Below, piece after piece: positions 59,026 to 59,159 of a DNA stretch of 59,159 nt; the stretch's first letter is position 1; the number at the start of each line of letters is the position of its first letter. The position numbers were made by a program, and so were the translations under genes. This DNA comes from an uncultured Clostridia bacterium. GTDB lineage: Bacteria > Bacillota > Clostridia > Oscillospirales > Ruminococcaceae. The notes beneath the pieces are model-generated. The model was not told the origin of the DNA. It made no database searches and was given only the letters and a program-made list of their open reading frames with translations. The stretch spans positions 1 through 59,159 of the forward strand of contig CAMZIK010000004.1 in the NCBI GenBank assembly GCA_947307175.1. Direction: 5' to 3'.

Positions 59026-59159
59026 GAATTTGGTTGAAGGTGGTGTAGCACCAAGGTATAAAGCCGATTATGAGCTTTCAAGATCCTTTCGTTGATTTAA
59101 TGGTTTTTTTGCAATTATATTATACCACAAAATGAGACGCCTGGCACTACCTTTTTGGT

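Noticed and set aside
59012..59095. Plus-strand frame of 28 codons reading FPEVRNLVEGGVAPRYKADY and onward
   Set aside because: It has no start signals and overlaps a minus-strand frame (58758-59025) with better coding character.

Overview
The window looks like chromosomal DNA from a low-to-mid GC Gram-positive gut anaerobe of the Ruminococcus/Oscillospiraceae kind. That assignment is an inference. It rests on strong AGGAGG-type ribosome binding sites, many TTGACA-17-TATAAT promoters, lipoproteins with threonine-rich linkers, type 2 cell-wall-binding repeats, a flavodiiron protein with fused rubredoxin, an IS21-type element and several GGDEF proteins. No rRNA, tRNA or CRISPR array was recognised.

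Layout. 0.1-9 kb: dapB (+), then minus-strand genes for a flavodiiron oxygen/NO reductase directly behind a FIST-GGDEF sensor cyclase, a small membrane protein, an asparagine-synthetase-like protein without its glutaminase nucleophile coupled to a YjbR protein, and a lipoprotein. 9-12.6 kb: a P-type cation ATPase and an AT-rich membrane acyltransferase. 12.69-15.46 kb: a complete IS21-family element with a 5-bp target duplication. It sits directly behind the terminator of the next block.

15.5-37.5 kb: a long minus-strand polysaccharide operon with one strong promoter (about 37.45 kb) and one terminator (about 15.48 kb). It encodes an initiating phosphoglycosyl transferase, Wzx and Wzy, one GT8 transferase, a CDP-6-deoxyhexose branch (rfbF, rfbG, a reductase and a 3,5-epimerase, without the 3-dehydrase RfbH), a UDP-HexNAc dehydrogenase, neuA/neuC/neuB plus a likely sialyltransferase, and a complete phosphonate branch. 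The phosphonate branch is a fused nucleotidyltransferase/cytidylyltransferase/PEP mutase, a phosphonopyruvate decarboxylase, a phosphonoacetaldehyde reductase and two LicD transferases. Together they suggest a surface glycan carrying sialic acid and probably 2-hydroxyethylphosphonate. This is the most interesting system in the window.

37.7-47.7 kb: GNAT acetyltransferases, two GGDEF proteins, a DEDDh exonuclease, an ADP-ribosylglycohydrolase among small unknown proteins, an SfsA fusion and a MalY/PatB-type lyase. 48-50.6 kb: a methionine ABC transporter (metN, metI, metQ). 50.7-54.1 kb: an ECF sigma factor, its presumed membrane anti-sigma, and a divergent secreted C39-like peptidase. The sigma gene and the peptidase gene share a spaced promoter block that looks like the sigma factor's own target. 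54.3-59.2 kb: gene and IS remnants, a large papain-type surface protease with cell-wall-binding repeats, and a decayed relative of such a protein. A hairpin repeat of about 33 bp occurs four times between 39.9 and 54.1 kb.
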